From Tupaia tana (lineage: Eukaryota > Chordata > Mammalia > Scandentia > Tupaiidae): a stretch of 64,000 bases of DNA. Of this stretch, positions 53,816-63,230 are shown piece by piece. Below the pieces are notes generated by a model. It saw only the letters and a list, made by a program, of their open reading frames with translations. It had not been told where the DNA came from and made no database searches. How positions within the stretch are numbered: the first letter of the stretch is position 1; every line of letters starts with the position of its first letter. The stretch spans positions 59,008,027 to 59,072,026 of the forward strand of contig JAKSZU010000008.1 in the NCBI GenBank assembly GCA_026018925.1, written 5' to 3'. A program made the translations under genes and the position numbers.

Positions 53816-53966
53816 ACACAAAATTTGGAAATCCATACATACTTTTTTCATAACATTTTCTGTGAACTCTTTGAAAACTCTTCATAGTTATTTGAAATAA
53901 TGTAAAAAACCTCAAACAGTAAAATCTTCTGGGTTAGCATTTAGTGGATATGTCTTTTCTTTTTTT

Positions 53967-54042
53967 TAATACATATATATATACATATATATATATACAT
54001 ATATATTAAAATATTAAAATATATATCTAATATATATACTTC

Positions 54043-54076
<34 letters not shown>
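53967..54076. repeat. (TA)n and (TG)n arrays
   Basis: Interrupted TATA array followed by a pure TG run at about 54046-54076. Confidence 0.95.
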
Positions 54077-54079
<3 letters not shown>

Positions 54080-54148
54080 AAAAATTTTGAGAGAAAGGGA
54101 GAGGGAGAGAGAGAGACAGAGACAGAAGGAAGACAGAGACCACCCTAC

Positions 54149-54290
54149 CTGGCTTTTTGCTGGGTGTTGGGTTAGAAGGGGAGGTTTGGGGCATAGGTTT
54201 CTGGTTAAAGGGGCAGGGCTAGGCCCACCTCAGATGCACATGGATTCTGGCTTTTTGTTGGGTGTTGGGCCAGAAGGAGAGCTTGGCAAC
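54149..54290 (+). repeat. 98-bp-spaced direct repeat
   Basis: CTGGCTTTTTGCTGGGTGTT at 54149 recurs as CTGGCTTTTTGTTGGGTGTT at 54247, and the similarity extends to 'agaaggggaggtttgg' / 'agaaggagagcttgg' (about 41 bp in all). One and a half copies of a 98-bp unit. Confidence 0.85.
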
Positions 54291-54299
54291 TTTTTGTAA

Positions 54300-54415
54300 A
54301 ATAGAGGGTTGAATATTCATCCTCTTGAGTTTGTCGTAAGGCTGGAATGAGAAGGTATATAAAGGTATTTGCACACCATAAACAGCAGTGCCAGCATTAA
54401 TACAGTAACATAGGC
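54300..54415 (+). repeat. MIR tail fragment
   Basis: 'tcgtaaggctggaatgagaaggtatataaaggtatttgcacacc' recalls 'gttgtgaggattaaatgag..aaagcacttagcaca'. Confidence 0.4.
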
Positions 54416-56284
54416 TATTTATTGTAAGCTATGAGTTTGTGCTTGGGGGCCAGGAGTTATGATGGTTTGGGAAATATTTTTAGCTCTCCTCCTGTGGAGC
54501 AATATTCACCATTACATCCAGGCATAGGAGTGCAGAACTGTTTCCGTTCCACTTCTGACCACTTCATTAGGCATCTTTCAAAGGCAACGTGACTTAGCTA
54601 AGCTTGAAGTGTAGATGCCAAATTACAGTGCCAACCTTGTGGGCTGGGACCGTCCTCTTCGTGCCTGCCAGACGTCTGTCTGAAAGATTTTGTATTTGTC
54701 TTCAGTTTGCAGTGTTGGGAGTTTCCCAGATAACCAATCAAAAGTGGTTTGTGACAACATCATCTAGGTCATTTGAAACATCTCAAAGCAAGACTGTACA
54801 GAAAATATTAAGTGAGTTTAAAATTTTAAGCTCCAATGATAATGGATAATAGGTTTATGAGGCTCTATGAAGAAGTTGGGTTGGGGGACAATGACTTCTT
54901 TGAGATGTGCTTATAAATTGAGACCATTAATTTAGAAGTGGGGTTGTTTTATGGATCAAGAAGACATTTCCTGGGGGGGAAACTATTGCATAACCTTGGA
55001 CTGTCTCCTGTGGAATCCTGGGGACCCTCACCTCCATTTAATTCAAATGATGTTTCAAAAAATATTTCAATTCAACCCTGCAGGAATTCGGAAACATGCC
55101 TCAAAGGCTTTGTAAGGTTACATAGCCCAGAGGGAGTTGAAAACTAAATTGAATTCTTTAGCTTTACAATTTCTTTACCCAGCTGGAGCTTACACATTAC
55201 ATTATTTAATGCACTTTGGAGTAGTAGCCTCTTTCTTGTTCTTAAATCACAGATAAGCCATAACTAATACTTAAAGAATTACAAATTTGAAGAATAGACT
55301 GCTTAAAATAAACATAAAGATGTTTGCAATTCTTATGGAAAACAACAACTCTCTATTCCAAGGAATACAGACTATAAATATGTCCATAGACTGGAGTTCT
55401 AAATCTTTTTCAGAGGAAGCTGAGTGGCTAAGCAAGTTAATTATATTGTTGTCCTACAGGCGGGATGGAAGGTCACGTAACGCCTTCAAATGCTTGTTGC
55501 AGTTCTATGTATTAGAAGAATGGCACTCTCATCAAAGTGGCAATCACGCCATCCCTTTTGCGTTGGCCACTTCATTACATGTTGCAGAAGTTACAGCTCT
55601 GTAACTCAGCCTGCTGCAATTCAAAGGAACTGGAAAGGGGGAACAAATGGGAAGCCTCCCAGGCACTCCCCACCCCCCTCACCAAAAGGGCTAGGACTTT
55701 TCTTAGGAGAGGGTTGTGTGCATGTGTGTGTGTGTGTGGGGGGGGGGGGGTGTTGTAATCTGAGAAACAAAAGAAGGTGTCAGCTAAGGAATCAGTGTCA
55801 GGTGCAGGTTTCATCAGGAACCTGGCTGGAGAAGGCAGAACTCCCTGTGCTGTGATTTTTCAGCAGGCAATCGTCTCCCTTGCTGGCCCAATGCTGGTGT
55901 CTCACAATTCATGCTGCATCCCTAGAGTTAAACATTGGTTTGGCTGAGCTGCCTCTTTAAAGGTACAAATCTTCCCAGGAGAGGTAATTCATTAAGCCAC
56001 TTAACACTTCAGTGTGAATGAATCTGCAGAGCTGATGCTTTAAGAAAGGGAGTAAAAAGGAAAGGCGAGGGATGCCAACATCCAGATAGAAATTCATTGC
56101 AGGCCCTTGTCTTTGGGGGTGGGGCCTGGGGGGTATATGGTGGGTAGGGACTGGTAGAGGAAGGACTGTTTGTCCATTCTTTGCTAATCGCGTCCCTGTT
56201 TGGTCAGTGGGAGGTTGATATTAAGAAAGAAAGGTCAGTGTGTGAGTCCCTGCTTAAGTAATCAGTTCTCCAGCTTGCTCAAAT
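54416..56284. other. Mostly unique-looking sequence
   Basis: Balanced composition from 55400 on, with a (TG)n-(G)n run at 55716-55751. Frames of 70-121 codons at 55287-55855 carry no domain I know. No repeat was recognised at 55860-56110. Confidence 0.4.
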
Positions 56285-56289
56285 TGTTT

Positions 56290-56525
56290 ACTTTTTTTTT
56301 TCTTTTATGAGAGTGAGAGAGGAGCAGCCTTCATAGGATCTCACAGTGCTCTTCCTTCCTCCTTCCCACCTTTGCCCCCCACTCCCTATATCCCTAGCAA
56401 GCCAGGATCATGGGTGCAAGCTGGGCATGTACAGGTCAACCCAAGAACTGAACCCTCAGTCTTCCACATGGACCCAGAATGGCTTGAGTAGTGAGTTACT
56501 GTGCTACAAGACTGACTCTCTTTCA
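56290..56525 (-). repeat. Older composite SINE
   Basis: Reverse reading: 'cttgtagcacagtaactcactactc', B-box-like 'agggttcagttct', 'gcccatgatcctggcttgctaggg' and 'cactgtgagatcctatgaagg'. The last resembles the '..cagtgagatcctgg' end of the 7SL-bearing copy at 24796. Confidence 0.72.
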
Positions 56526-57399
56526 CTCTCTGTGTTGACCCTCCCTATGGCTTCCTCCTCAGTACCCCCTACTGCTCAGGCTCTTCTGACATTCAGCCTG
56601 TGGCTATTTCTGTTTAGAGGCAACCCTGCTAAGCTCAGTGTGTCTTGCTTGCCTGGGGAGGGAGCTGGTGGATGGGGAAATATGGTGATCGACAATGAGC
56701 TTAGAAATAATGAGAGACAAAGGTGGTAAGGTAATGCTGCCTAAAGAGATGAATCAGAAGGGCATCCAAATAAATGAACTGGGAGGGCCTTTTGCATGAG
56801 GTGGGGACCACTGTCCTCCATCCTCTCTGATGGTCACACAGTAGGAAGGGAGAGAGATGGCTGCTGAGGGATCATCACTAGATTTAAGGAAAGGTTGTCA
56901 GCCTCAGTGGGAAAGTCATACAGGTGCAACTGCATTTGAGAGGCATTCAATTTCTGTAATAAAACACAAGGCTAGAGACTCAAGCTATTTGTTGCTATAG
57001 AAGGACAGAGAGCAAACAAGGACTCTGACGAGGATCCTTATGTGTCTGACTGCTTTCCCCACTGCAGAAAGAATTCCGAATGAACTGTCCCCAGGTCTGG
57101 GACACAGGAGTCAGCCAGCAGTCTGAGATGACTCTGAGAAACAGTGAGAAGACGAGGTGGCAGACCAGCAATCTGATGCTTTTAAGCTAATTGAGAATAG
57201 AAAGGCAGATGTGCAATGGAAATGCTGGCTTGAAATTGTTGAAATCAGAAAAATATAAATAGAGTAACACCTGCCTTGTCTAATTCCAGGCACCATCTAA
57301 AGGGAGGTGCAAGTCCCATCTCCACCACCCACTCCGAGCGCACTCTTATGGAATGGGAGCATATAATTAAAGTTTCATTCCTCTTTAAGTTTATTTCTT
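56526..57399. other. No gene or repeat recognised
   Basis: Ordinary composition, no interpretable frame or motif. Confidence 0.45.
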
Positions 57400-57577
57400 T
57401 TCTTTTCTTAAAATAATATTAATCTAGTTTAATTAATTAATTACTTATTATTATTTTAAAATTTGACCAGAGAGTGAGAAATGGATAATGAGAAAGCAAG
57501 ATGCCAGGTCTGGGATTTGAACCATGATAGGTCATGTGGGAGTCCAGTCCCTTAATCGCCATGCCATCTGCTGGCTC
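57400..57577 (-). repeat. Short SINE variant
   Basis: T/TA-rich left end, 'aaaatttgaccagagagtgag', 'gccaggtctgggatttgaaccatgataggtcatgtgggagtcc', head ending CATCTGCTGGCTCC. TAAGTTTATTTCTT / CAAGTTTATTTCTT flank it; the right copy belongs to the next SINE's tail, so this SINE was inserted into that tail. Confidence 0.92.
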
Positions 57578-57762
57578 CAAGTTTATTTCTTGAGAGAGAG
57601 ACATCCCCAACAGGGTTCTCATGCTGTGATCCACCTCCAGCCTCAGCCTGCCAAGGTCAGAAGCACACGAGCATGTGCCAGGCAGGTACAAGGAGATCTT
57701 GGATCAAGGACCCATAAGCCTCCCATGTGGGCCCAGTACTGAAAAGCCACTGTCTGGACCTA
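57578..57762 (-). repeat. Composite SINE with 7SL-like segment
   Basis: Reverse reading: 'ggtccagacagtggcttttcagtactgggcccacatggg', 'ctgcctggcacatgctcgtgtgcttctgaccttggcaggctgaggctggaggtggatcacagcatgagaacc'. The 'ggcaggctgaggctggagg..gatcac' run is Alu/7SL-like. Tail lies left of about 57590, where the short SINE at 57400 is inserted. Confidence 0.75.
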
Positions 57763-57828
57763 AAGTTTGTTTTTGAGGATGGACCACACTCATTGCTTCC
57801 ATTGTATGTTAGGAGAATCCCTTCCTCT

Positions 57829-57949
57829 CCCTCTCTCCTTCCTCCCTTCTTTCCTTCTTGTTCCCTCTCTTTCTTTCCTTCCTTCCTTCCTTCCTTCCTT
57901 CCTTCCTTCCTTCCTTCCTTCCTTCCTTCCTCCCTTCTTTCCTTCCTTC
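57829..57949 (+). repeat. (CTTC)n pyrimidine tract
   Basis: CCTT tetramers, pure at 57876-57929, with CCC-containing ends. It is the opposite-strand equivalent of a GGAA array. Confidence 0.96.
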
Positions 57950-58335
57950 GTTATAAAGAATTTCTTCTTTGGTATTTCCACTGGCTCAGGCAGCTGAGCT
58001 TAGCACTATCCTCCCTTCTCTCTTCTCCTTTCTATCTCTTTCCCCATATCCCTCTTCAGTCCACTGACATCTTTCTCACCCAGTTTCCTCTTTTCCTGCC
58101 TCCTTCACCTCTATTTCTGAAGACAAGAGTGAGAAAAGAAGCATGCTAAGGAAACTCTATGACCCAAACATCTTAGTCTGTGGATTCTCTAGTACCCACT
58201 ATCAGAGAGAAATTCTCATTCTGTACCTTAAAAACAGTGTTTTCTGCATGTGCTGATATACTTTAAAGTATCCAGAAAGAAAATAATGTTTTTACTGCAT
58301 GACAAAATATGCTTTGTATAAAAAGCAGGTCGTAG
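57950..58335. other. No gene or repeat recognised
   Basis: CT-rich at 58005-58110; otherwise nothing to report. Confidence 0.4.
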
Positions 58336-58337
58336 GG

Positions 58338-58590
58338 CCAGAGGTGACATAGTGGTTAAGGTGCTTGACTCCCACTGAACGACTGCAGTTTGAGCCCTGG
58401 ACCTGGTGACTTGAAACTCACACAGGGTATGTGTGCCTATGTGCCTAAAATACTGATAGGAGAATGGAGGAGAAGGGAGTGTGGTGTGGCCATCCCCATG
58501 AGGGTGATTTCTGTTTCTGTCCCTCTGGTATGCACAAGCACCCTATAGGGAAACAAAACAAAACAAAACAAAAAACTCTCTTTTTTTTTA
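58338..58590 (+). repeat. Dominant-lineage SINE, plus strand, tail hit by another SINE
   Basis: GGGCCAGAGGTGACATAGTGG head, decayed B box 'cagtttgagccc', (AAAAC)n tail. Its final 'aaaatctcttcaaaaaataataatt' seems to reappear at 58817-58850, after the minus-strand SINE. Confidence 0.92.
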
Positions 58591-58816
58591 AACAGAGTTT
58601 TTTTGCACATGTGCTCACTGGAGAGACAGAAAGTGAGAAATCACCCCTCAGGGGGGATGGCCATGCTGCAGTCCCTTCTCTATTCTCCTCTTGGGATTTT
58701 GGGCAGGCATGTCCATGCACCCTGTGTGAATTTTAAGCTATTGGGTCCAGGGCTCAAACCACGGTCAACTACATGGGAGCCCAGTGACGTAACCATTATG
58801 CCATCTACGGGTCCCC
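58578..58816 (-). repeat. Dominant-family SINE inserted tail-to-tail
   Basis: T tract, 'gcacatgtgctcactggagagacagaaagtgagaaatcacccc', head ending CCATCTACGGGTCCCC. The GCTATAGGG motif has been lost. With the plus copy it makes a long inverted repeat. Confidence 0.9.
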
Positions 58817-59039
58817 AAAAATCTCTTCAAAAAATAATAATTAAAAAAAAGGAAAGTGACTTTAGCAGGAACCAGGATAGCCTTAGTCAAGGGCAGGAAC
58901 CTGCAATTCCCCCAACTTCTTTTCAGCTGTTATCAGGGTAGCATAGACAGGATAAGAAATGCAGAGCTATTCCTCTAGGATCCAAGGTAAAAAATTCTGC
59001 AGACTCAATCTGGCCTATGGACTTAAGACTCCTGCCTCA

Positions 59040-59516
59040 CTTGCCTAGGACATTTCTAGTGGCAGAAATCTTACCCGGTGTCAGTAGATGTAGCCTCTTA
59101 CCTGCCTGTATTGTTAAATTAAGCAGGAGGCCATTGGTCTGAGATGGTCTTGTACTTTGAGTTCCAACCCCAAATAACCAAATTTCTAGCTTAAGAGGAT
59201 ATTTTGTAACACAAAGTGGAGTTTCAGCCAATCACAATAGCCTAACTTCAGCCAGTCAGAGGTAGCCAATTGATCACACACATCCCAAATAAGGGAGACA
59301 CTTGACACTAAGTTCAAATAAGGCAAACATCTAGTTGGTGCCAGTCAGGCGATTTCTCTACTTTGCTTCCACCTTTGGCCTATAAAGCTCATTGCTCAGG
59401 CTGTTGTGTGGAATGCTCTGTACATCTTCTGGTTCTGGGTGCTATCCGATTCATGAATCCTTCTTTTCTGAAGTAAACTCTGCTCCATTTAATTTGTCTA
59501 AAGTTTCATTTTAACA
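59040..59516 (+). mobile_element. Probable ERV1-type solo LTR relic
   Basis: Promoter-like parts in LTR order are CCAAT-type 'agccaatcacaatagcc' and 'agccaattgatc', TATA-like 'ggcctataaagctcattgctcaggc' (about 59389), 'tgtgtggaatgctctgtac', and the U5-like 'gaagtaaactctgctccatttaatttgtctaaagtttcattttaaca'. Left end uncertain, right end about 59516. No internal genes. Fossil; family name not fixed. Confidence 0.6.
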
Positions 59517-59814
59517 GCACTTTCCCAGTTTTACTTTTTTCTTTCTATTCACCTTTCACCTGATTTCATATATTCAAGCCCTGCTTAACTACAATACATT
59601 TGGAGTACGGAAATATTGGCGTGGTAAGAAGCATTTGTTAAGTGAAGAAAATAATTTTCATATGTTCAAAGCTATGATAACTGACCTTGACCTCTCTCCC
59701 TAGTCTAATATTCCCCCTGTGTTATTAACTTGTTAATGGCATCACTGTCCTGAAACTCCTTAGCATATTTTTATATCTTCTCTTCTCTGTCATTTACATG
59801 GTAATCAGACTTCA

Positions 59815-60065
59815 ACCCTTTTACATTCTACCAGCAAAATGTTCTTTGACTTTGTCCCCTTCTTTCCATTATTTCCTGGGTCACTACCCTAATTCAGGTT
59901 TCTGTTATCTTTCATTTTGAAAGATGCTATTCAATGATTCCCTCCCCCCCTTTGCTATTCACCTTCCACATTCCAGATAATTTCCTAAAATCTGAAATGT
60001 AACTTCTATCACTCCCTGGTCTAAACTGCTGCTGGCTCCACACAGCCTGGCACAATGTTGAAGTC
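59815..60065 (+). repeat. L2 fragment
   Basis: 'tttcttccattatttcctgggtcactaccctaattcagg' and 'cttctatcactccctggtctaaactgctgctggctcc' match L2 ('atcactcccctgcttaaaaccc'). Confidence 0.6.
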
Positions 60066-60190
60066 TCAAAAGACCCGGACTCATTACACTTTCTTTTTAA
60101 ATTTGATTTTATAATTTCTTATTTATGTTCAATCATTGTACACCTTTATAATGTACAATTTGGTTTTTCAAAACAAACTTACAGTGTATG

Positions 60191-60466
60191 GGGAACCAGC
60201 AGTTAGCGTAATGGCTATGTCGCTGGACTCCCACGTAGTCGACCGCGGTTCGCGTCTCGGGCCCGGTGGCTTACAACTCACGCCGGGCGCGTGTGCGTGC
60301 GTGCCCAAGATCCCAGGAGGAGAATGGAGGAGAAGGGATTGCGGCGTGACCATCCCCCCTGGGGGGTGATTTCTCGCTTTCTGTCTCTATGTCTCTCTCT
60401 GTCTGTCTGGCGAGCGCACGCGCCCTATAGCGAAAAAACCTCTCCAAAAAAAAAAAAAAAAAAAAA
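60191..60466 (+). repeat. Youngest-looking dominant-family SINE, GAACC subfamily
   Basis: Complete head GGAACCAGCAGTTAGCGTAATGG, B box GGTTCGCGTCT, GCCGGGCGCGTGTGCGTGCG at 60282, GTGACC marker, 'tctctatgtct', GCGCACGCGCCCTATAGCG, A tract of 24. Duplication AAACAAACTTACAGTGT (60173) / AAACAAACTTACAGTGT (60467) is perfect. Nearly all CpGs intact. Confidence 0.98.
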
Positions 60467-60519
60467 AAACAAACTTACAGTGTGTGACAATCAAATCAAA
60501 GATACTCAGTATGCTTTAC

Positions 60520-60710
60520 TTTTTTAAAAAGAATTATTTATTTATTCAATTCCATTTGTTATTATTATTATTTTTAATTTGACCAGAGAGAGACAGAGAG
60601 ATAAAGAGAAAAGGAAAGCAAGAAAGCAAGCTGCCAGATCTGGGACTCAAACTGTGGTCTGCCATGTGAGAATCCAGTATCTTTATCTGCCACATCACCT
60701 GCCAGTCCTA
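60520..60710 (-). repeat. Short SINE variant
   Basis: 'tttaatttgaccagagagagacagagagataaagag' , 'gctgccagatctgggactcaaactgtggtctgccatgtgagaatccag', head ending CACCTGCCAGTCC. Perfect duplication ATACTCAGTATGCTTT at 60502 and 60711. Confidence 0.94.
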
Positions 60711-60894
60711 ATACTCAGTATGCTTTCTCAGCACACTTTTGTGATGACAAGCCAGCTCCACTGGACCCCACATCAAATACCAGGCCCTGTTTGGATGACA
60801 AGCCAGCCCCACTAGACCCCTCTTTAGTTCTTGAACCTGCATTTATGTTTGAGGTCAAACTGTTTCCTTTTTGTTGTAATATATTTTTCCATCT

Positions 60895-61165
60895 CCTCTT
60901 GCCTGAACCCTACTTGACTTGCAAGACAGAACTCAAATGCTGCTTCTTCTGAAGAGTCCTCTTCTGTTGTCTAGGCAGAACTAAGCGCCTCCTTTGAGTT
61001 CCCATTGCACCTAGCTCATATATATCTAGTTGCACCATTTCCCCCATAGGATTGCAATTATTATTTGCAGATGTTTTCTTCCACTAGCCTCTGAGCCCTT
61101 TAGATTAAGGATTGGTCTATTGCTGTTGAAGTGACCTTAGCACAGCTCTCGATACCTAGTAGGGA
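60895..61165 (+). repeat. L2 LINE 3' end
   Basis: 'gcaagacagaactcaaatgctgcttcttctgaagagtcc', 'cctctgagccctttagattaaggattgg' and 'ccttagcacagctctcgatacctagtaggg' follow L2 order. Confidence 0.8.
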
Positions 61166-61554
61166 ACAAATGAGATGTTATCCGGGCCGTGGTGGCTAGG
61201 GCCCTTGTAGTGTGAACTTTGCTCATTCCGAAACTGCCCAGTTAATCCTGTGACTGGCAAGTGTAATAATGGTGTCCCTTAGGCTAGCCAGGCTAGTAGA
61301 AGAAGCGCTTGTTAAAAATGAGGCTCTTTCTGTCTTGGGGTTTTATTTGAAGACAAAGTTGAGAATAATGGATTGTGAGTTTCTCCACAGCTTAAATCAG
61401 ATATTCCCATCTATGAAGAATGTTCGAAAGGAGAAATAAAAACGGACTTTATCAGTAATATCCAGATTATGAGAGAAAAGATTAAGAATTCATGAACTGA
61501 AGTGGTTTTCAAAACAAGCTTCCTCACTGGGTCCTTTCTCTTCTTCCTTTCTAG
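61166..61554. other. No gene or repeat recognised
   Basis: Nothing interpretable. Confidence 0.45.
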
Positions 61555-62030
61555 TATCCTCAAAATAGCTGCCAGAGTGACCTAAGTTAATCATACCTCT
61601 CTTCTCCTTAGAAGCCACAGGGCTCTTAGAATGAAAGTCCAAGTTCTTGCAATGGCCTCAAGGACTGACAAAAGCAGCTCTCATTTCCCTCCGGAATCTC
61701 ATCTTCTGCCGTCTGTACCCTTGTTCTCTTTGCCCCAGCCACACCAGCTTCCTTGCTGTTCTTCACACATGCAAGCACACTCCAGTCTCCTCCAGGCTTC
61801 TGTTCTGCCTGCCCTGCCTAACCTCCTCACCTCCTTGAAGTCTTCCTTTAAACATCACTTGGTTACTGAGGTCAACCCCATCACCCTATTTAAAATTTCA
61901 TGCTGTTAGTGCTAATATTCCTAATTGCTTGTATTTACTTTATTTTTTTTCTTTTTTCATAGCAGTAACACACTATCAAATTGACTTTTTCATTGCTTTA
62001 AAGTTTATTATCTAGCTCTGAGTGGGGTGA
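61555..62030 (+). repeat. L2 LINE, long copy
   Basis: 'ctgccagagtgacctaagttaatc', 'atgaaagtccaagttcttgcaatggcctcaagg', 'ccccagccacaccagcttccttgctg', 'ttgaagtcttcctttaaacatcac' and 'atagcagtaacacactatcaaattga' run in L2 order over nearly 450 bp, the longest L2 here. Confidence 0.88.
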
Positions 62031-62406
62031 TGGGAATACTTACCATTTTTTTATTCACTAATTTATACTAAGCACATTTTCTACTGATAAAGCTTGGGCT
62101 AGACTTCTTTCTGTACGAGTCATTGGCTAAGTCAGGGTTTGCACGAAAGAAAGGAGGGCTCATCAAACTCACTGCCCATAGCAACTAGGTTTTTCCATGA
62201 ATTTGACTCGTCTTCACATGTCAGCACTAGTATTCTTTTACTAAAAGAATCTTTCACTATGGTTCACTAGGATTTGAAAGAAGCTATTCAGAGTAGCTTC
62301 ATTATGAAGGCAGTCTCCTTTCAAATGTAGGTAATAAAAAAAGTATTCTGTCTTGGATGCCTCTTAATTATATATTTATATATATATATATATATGATAT
62401 ATGTAT

Positions 62407-62437
<31 letters not shown>

Positions 62438-62739
62438 ATCTGATTATTATTATTTTGTCTTTTCAATGTCTCACTTCACTCCTTCTCCAAGTGAAGGAGA
62501 TAATTCATCTGTATATTTTATCTCTCCAGAAGGAAGAAGAAAGATCAAGTGAGCCAATTAAGGCCAAAAACCAACGGAACTAGGAAAAAGGGATGAGACA
62601 TATGAAGTTAAATTGAATAAAGTTGTTGACAAAACTCATTTCTAATGCCAGGCTCATAAAAACAGAGGAGATGCTTATCACAGATTCAGCACATGTTTAA
62701 ATCTCAGAATCATAGGTAGAAGCACAAGTATTGAGTCCT
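62031..62739. other. No gene recognised
   Basis: Contains the TA array at 62366-62435, otherwise unassigned. Confidence 0.45.
62366..62435. repeat. (TA)n microsatellite
   Basis: TA array with a central GATATATGTATC palindrome (62397-62408); the whole array is self-complementary. Confidence 0.95.
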
Positions 62740-62990
62740 TTGCTTCTCCACAAATCACAGACATGGTAGGACTTCAAGCTAGAAGACTGAGTCACACTGA
62801 CCAGTCTAATGATTCTTGGGTAGACTGGAGGTCTGTCAGTTCATTTCTAAAGTGGGAGTAGTGATACATGGGCCATCTTATCTTAGGGTTGTGGAAAGGT
62901 AAATGAAAAAAATAAAATACATATTTGGGAAAACACTTTGCTTAGTGCTTTATACATATTGCATCAAAGGCTAGCTTCATGACAGCAGTA
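62740..62990 (+). repeat. Probable MIR
   Basis: 'tcagttcatttctaaagtgggagtagtgatacatggg', 'ttagggttgtggaaaggtaaatg' and 'aacactttgcttagtgctttatacatattgc' recall the MIR 3' half. Confidence 0.5.
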
Positions 62991-63002
62991 ATGAGCAGCT
63001 CA

Positions 63003-63230
63003 AAAGAAGCTAGGTCCCGTGTGGTGACCATGGTTTGAATCTCCAGCTTGGTTAGCGTAGTACACTCCAAGCACATGTATGAGTGCCCAAGATTTGGCAG
63101 GCTGGAGGACTGGAGATATGGAATGAACAGATGAACAGATCTATCGAAGGTATTTTTCTCTTTCTCTTTTTCTCCCCATCCTCTCTCTCACTCTCATGTG
63201 CACCCTCATGTGTTTTATCATGTGTAAGTA
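63003..63230 (+). repeat. Older SINE, intermediate type
   Basis: 'ctaggtcccgtgtggtgaccatggtttgaatctcc' (B-box-like), 'ccaagcacatgtatgagtgcccaagatttggcaggctggaggactgg', CT-rich end. It has both the dominant family's 'gcccaagat' and the composites' 'ggcaggctggagg'. The 5' end is partial. Confidence 0.75.

Larger units (their letters stand above)
53229..53884. mobile_element. Mariner-type MITE split by two SINEs
   Basis: Left 'gaaagtcctttacaaagtttgcag', middle 'gtggaattttcctatgagtctattttggtg', right 'aaatttggaaatccatacatacttttttcataacattttctgtgaactctttgaaaactcttca' before TA. SINEs fill about 53250-53508 and 53555-53815. Confidence 0.65.

Noticed and set aside
60191-60270. Possible functional tRNA gene
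   Set aside because: A and B boxes are present, but the cloverleaf is incomplete and the sequence continues into the SINE body and A tail; it is a SINE head.
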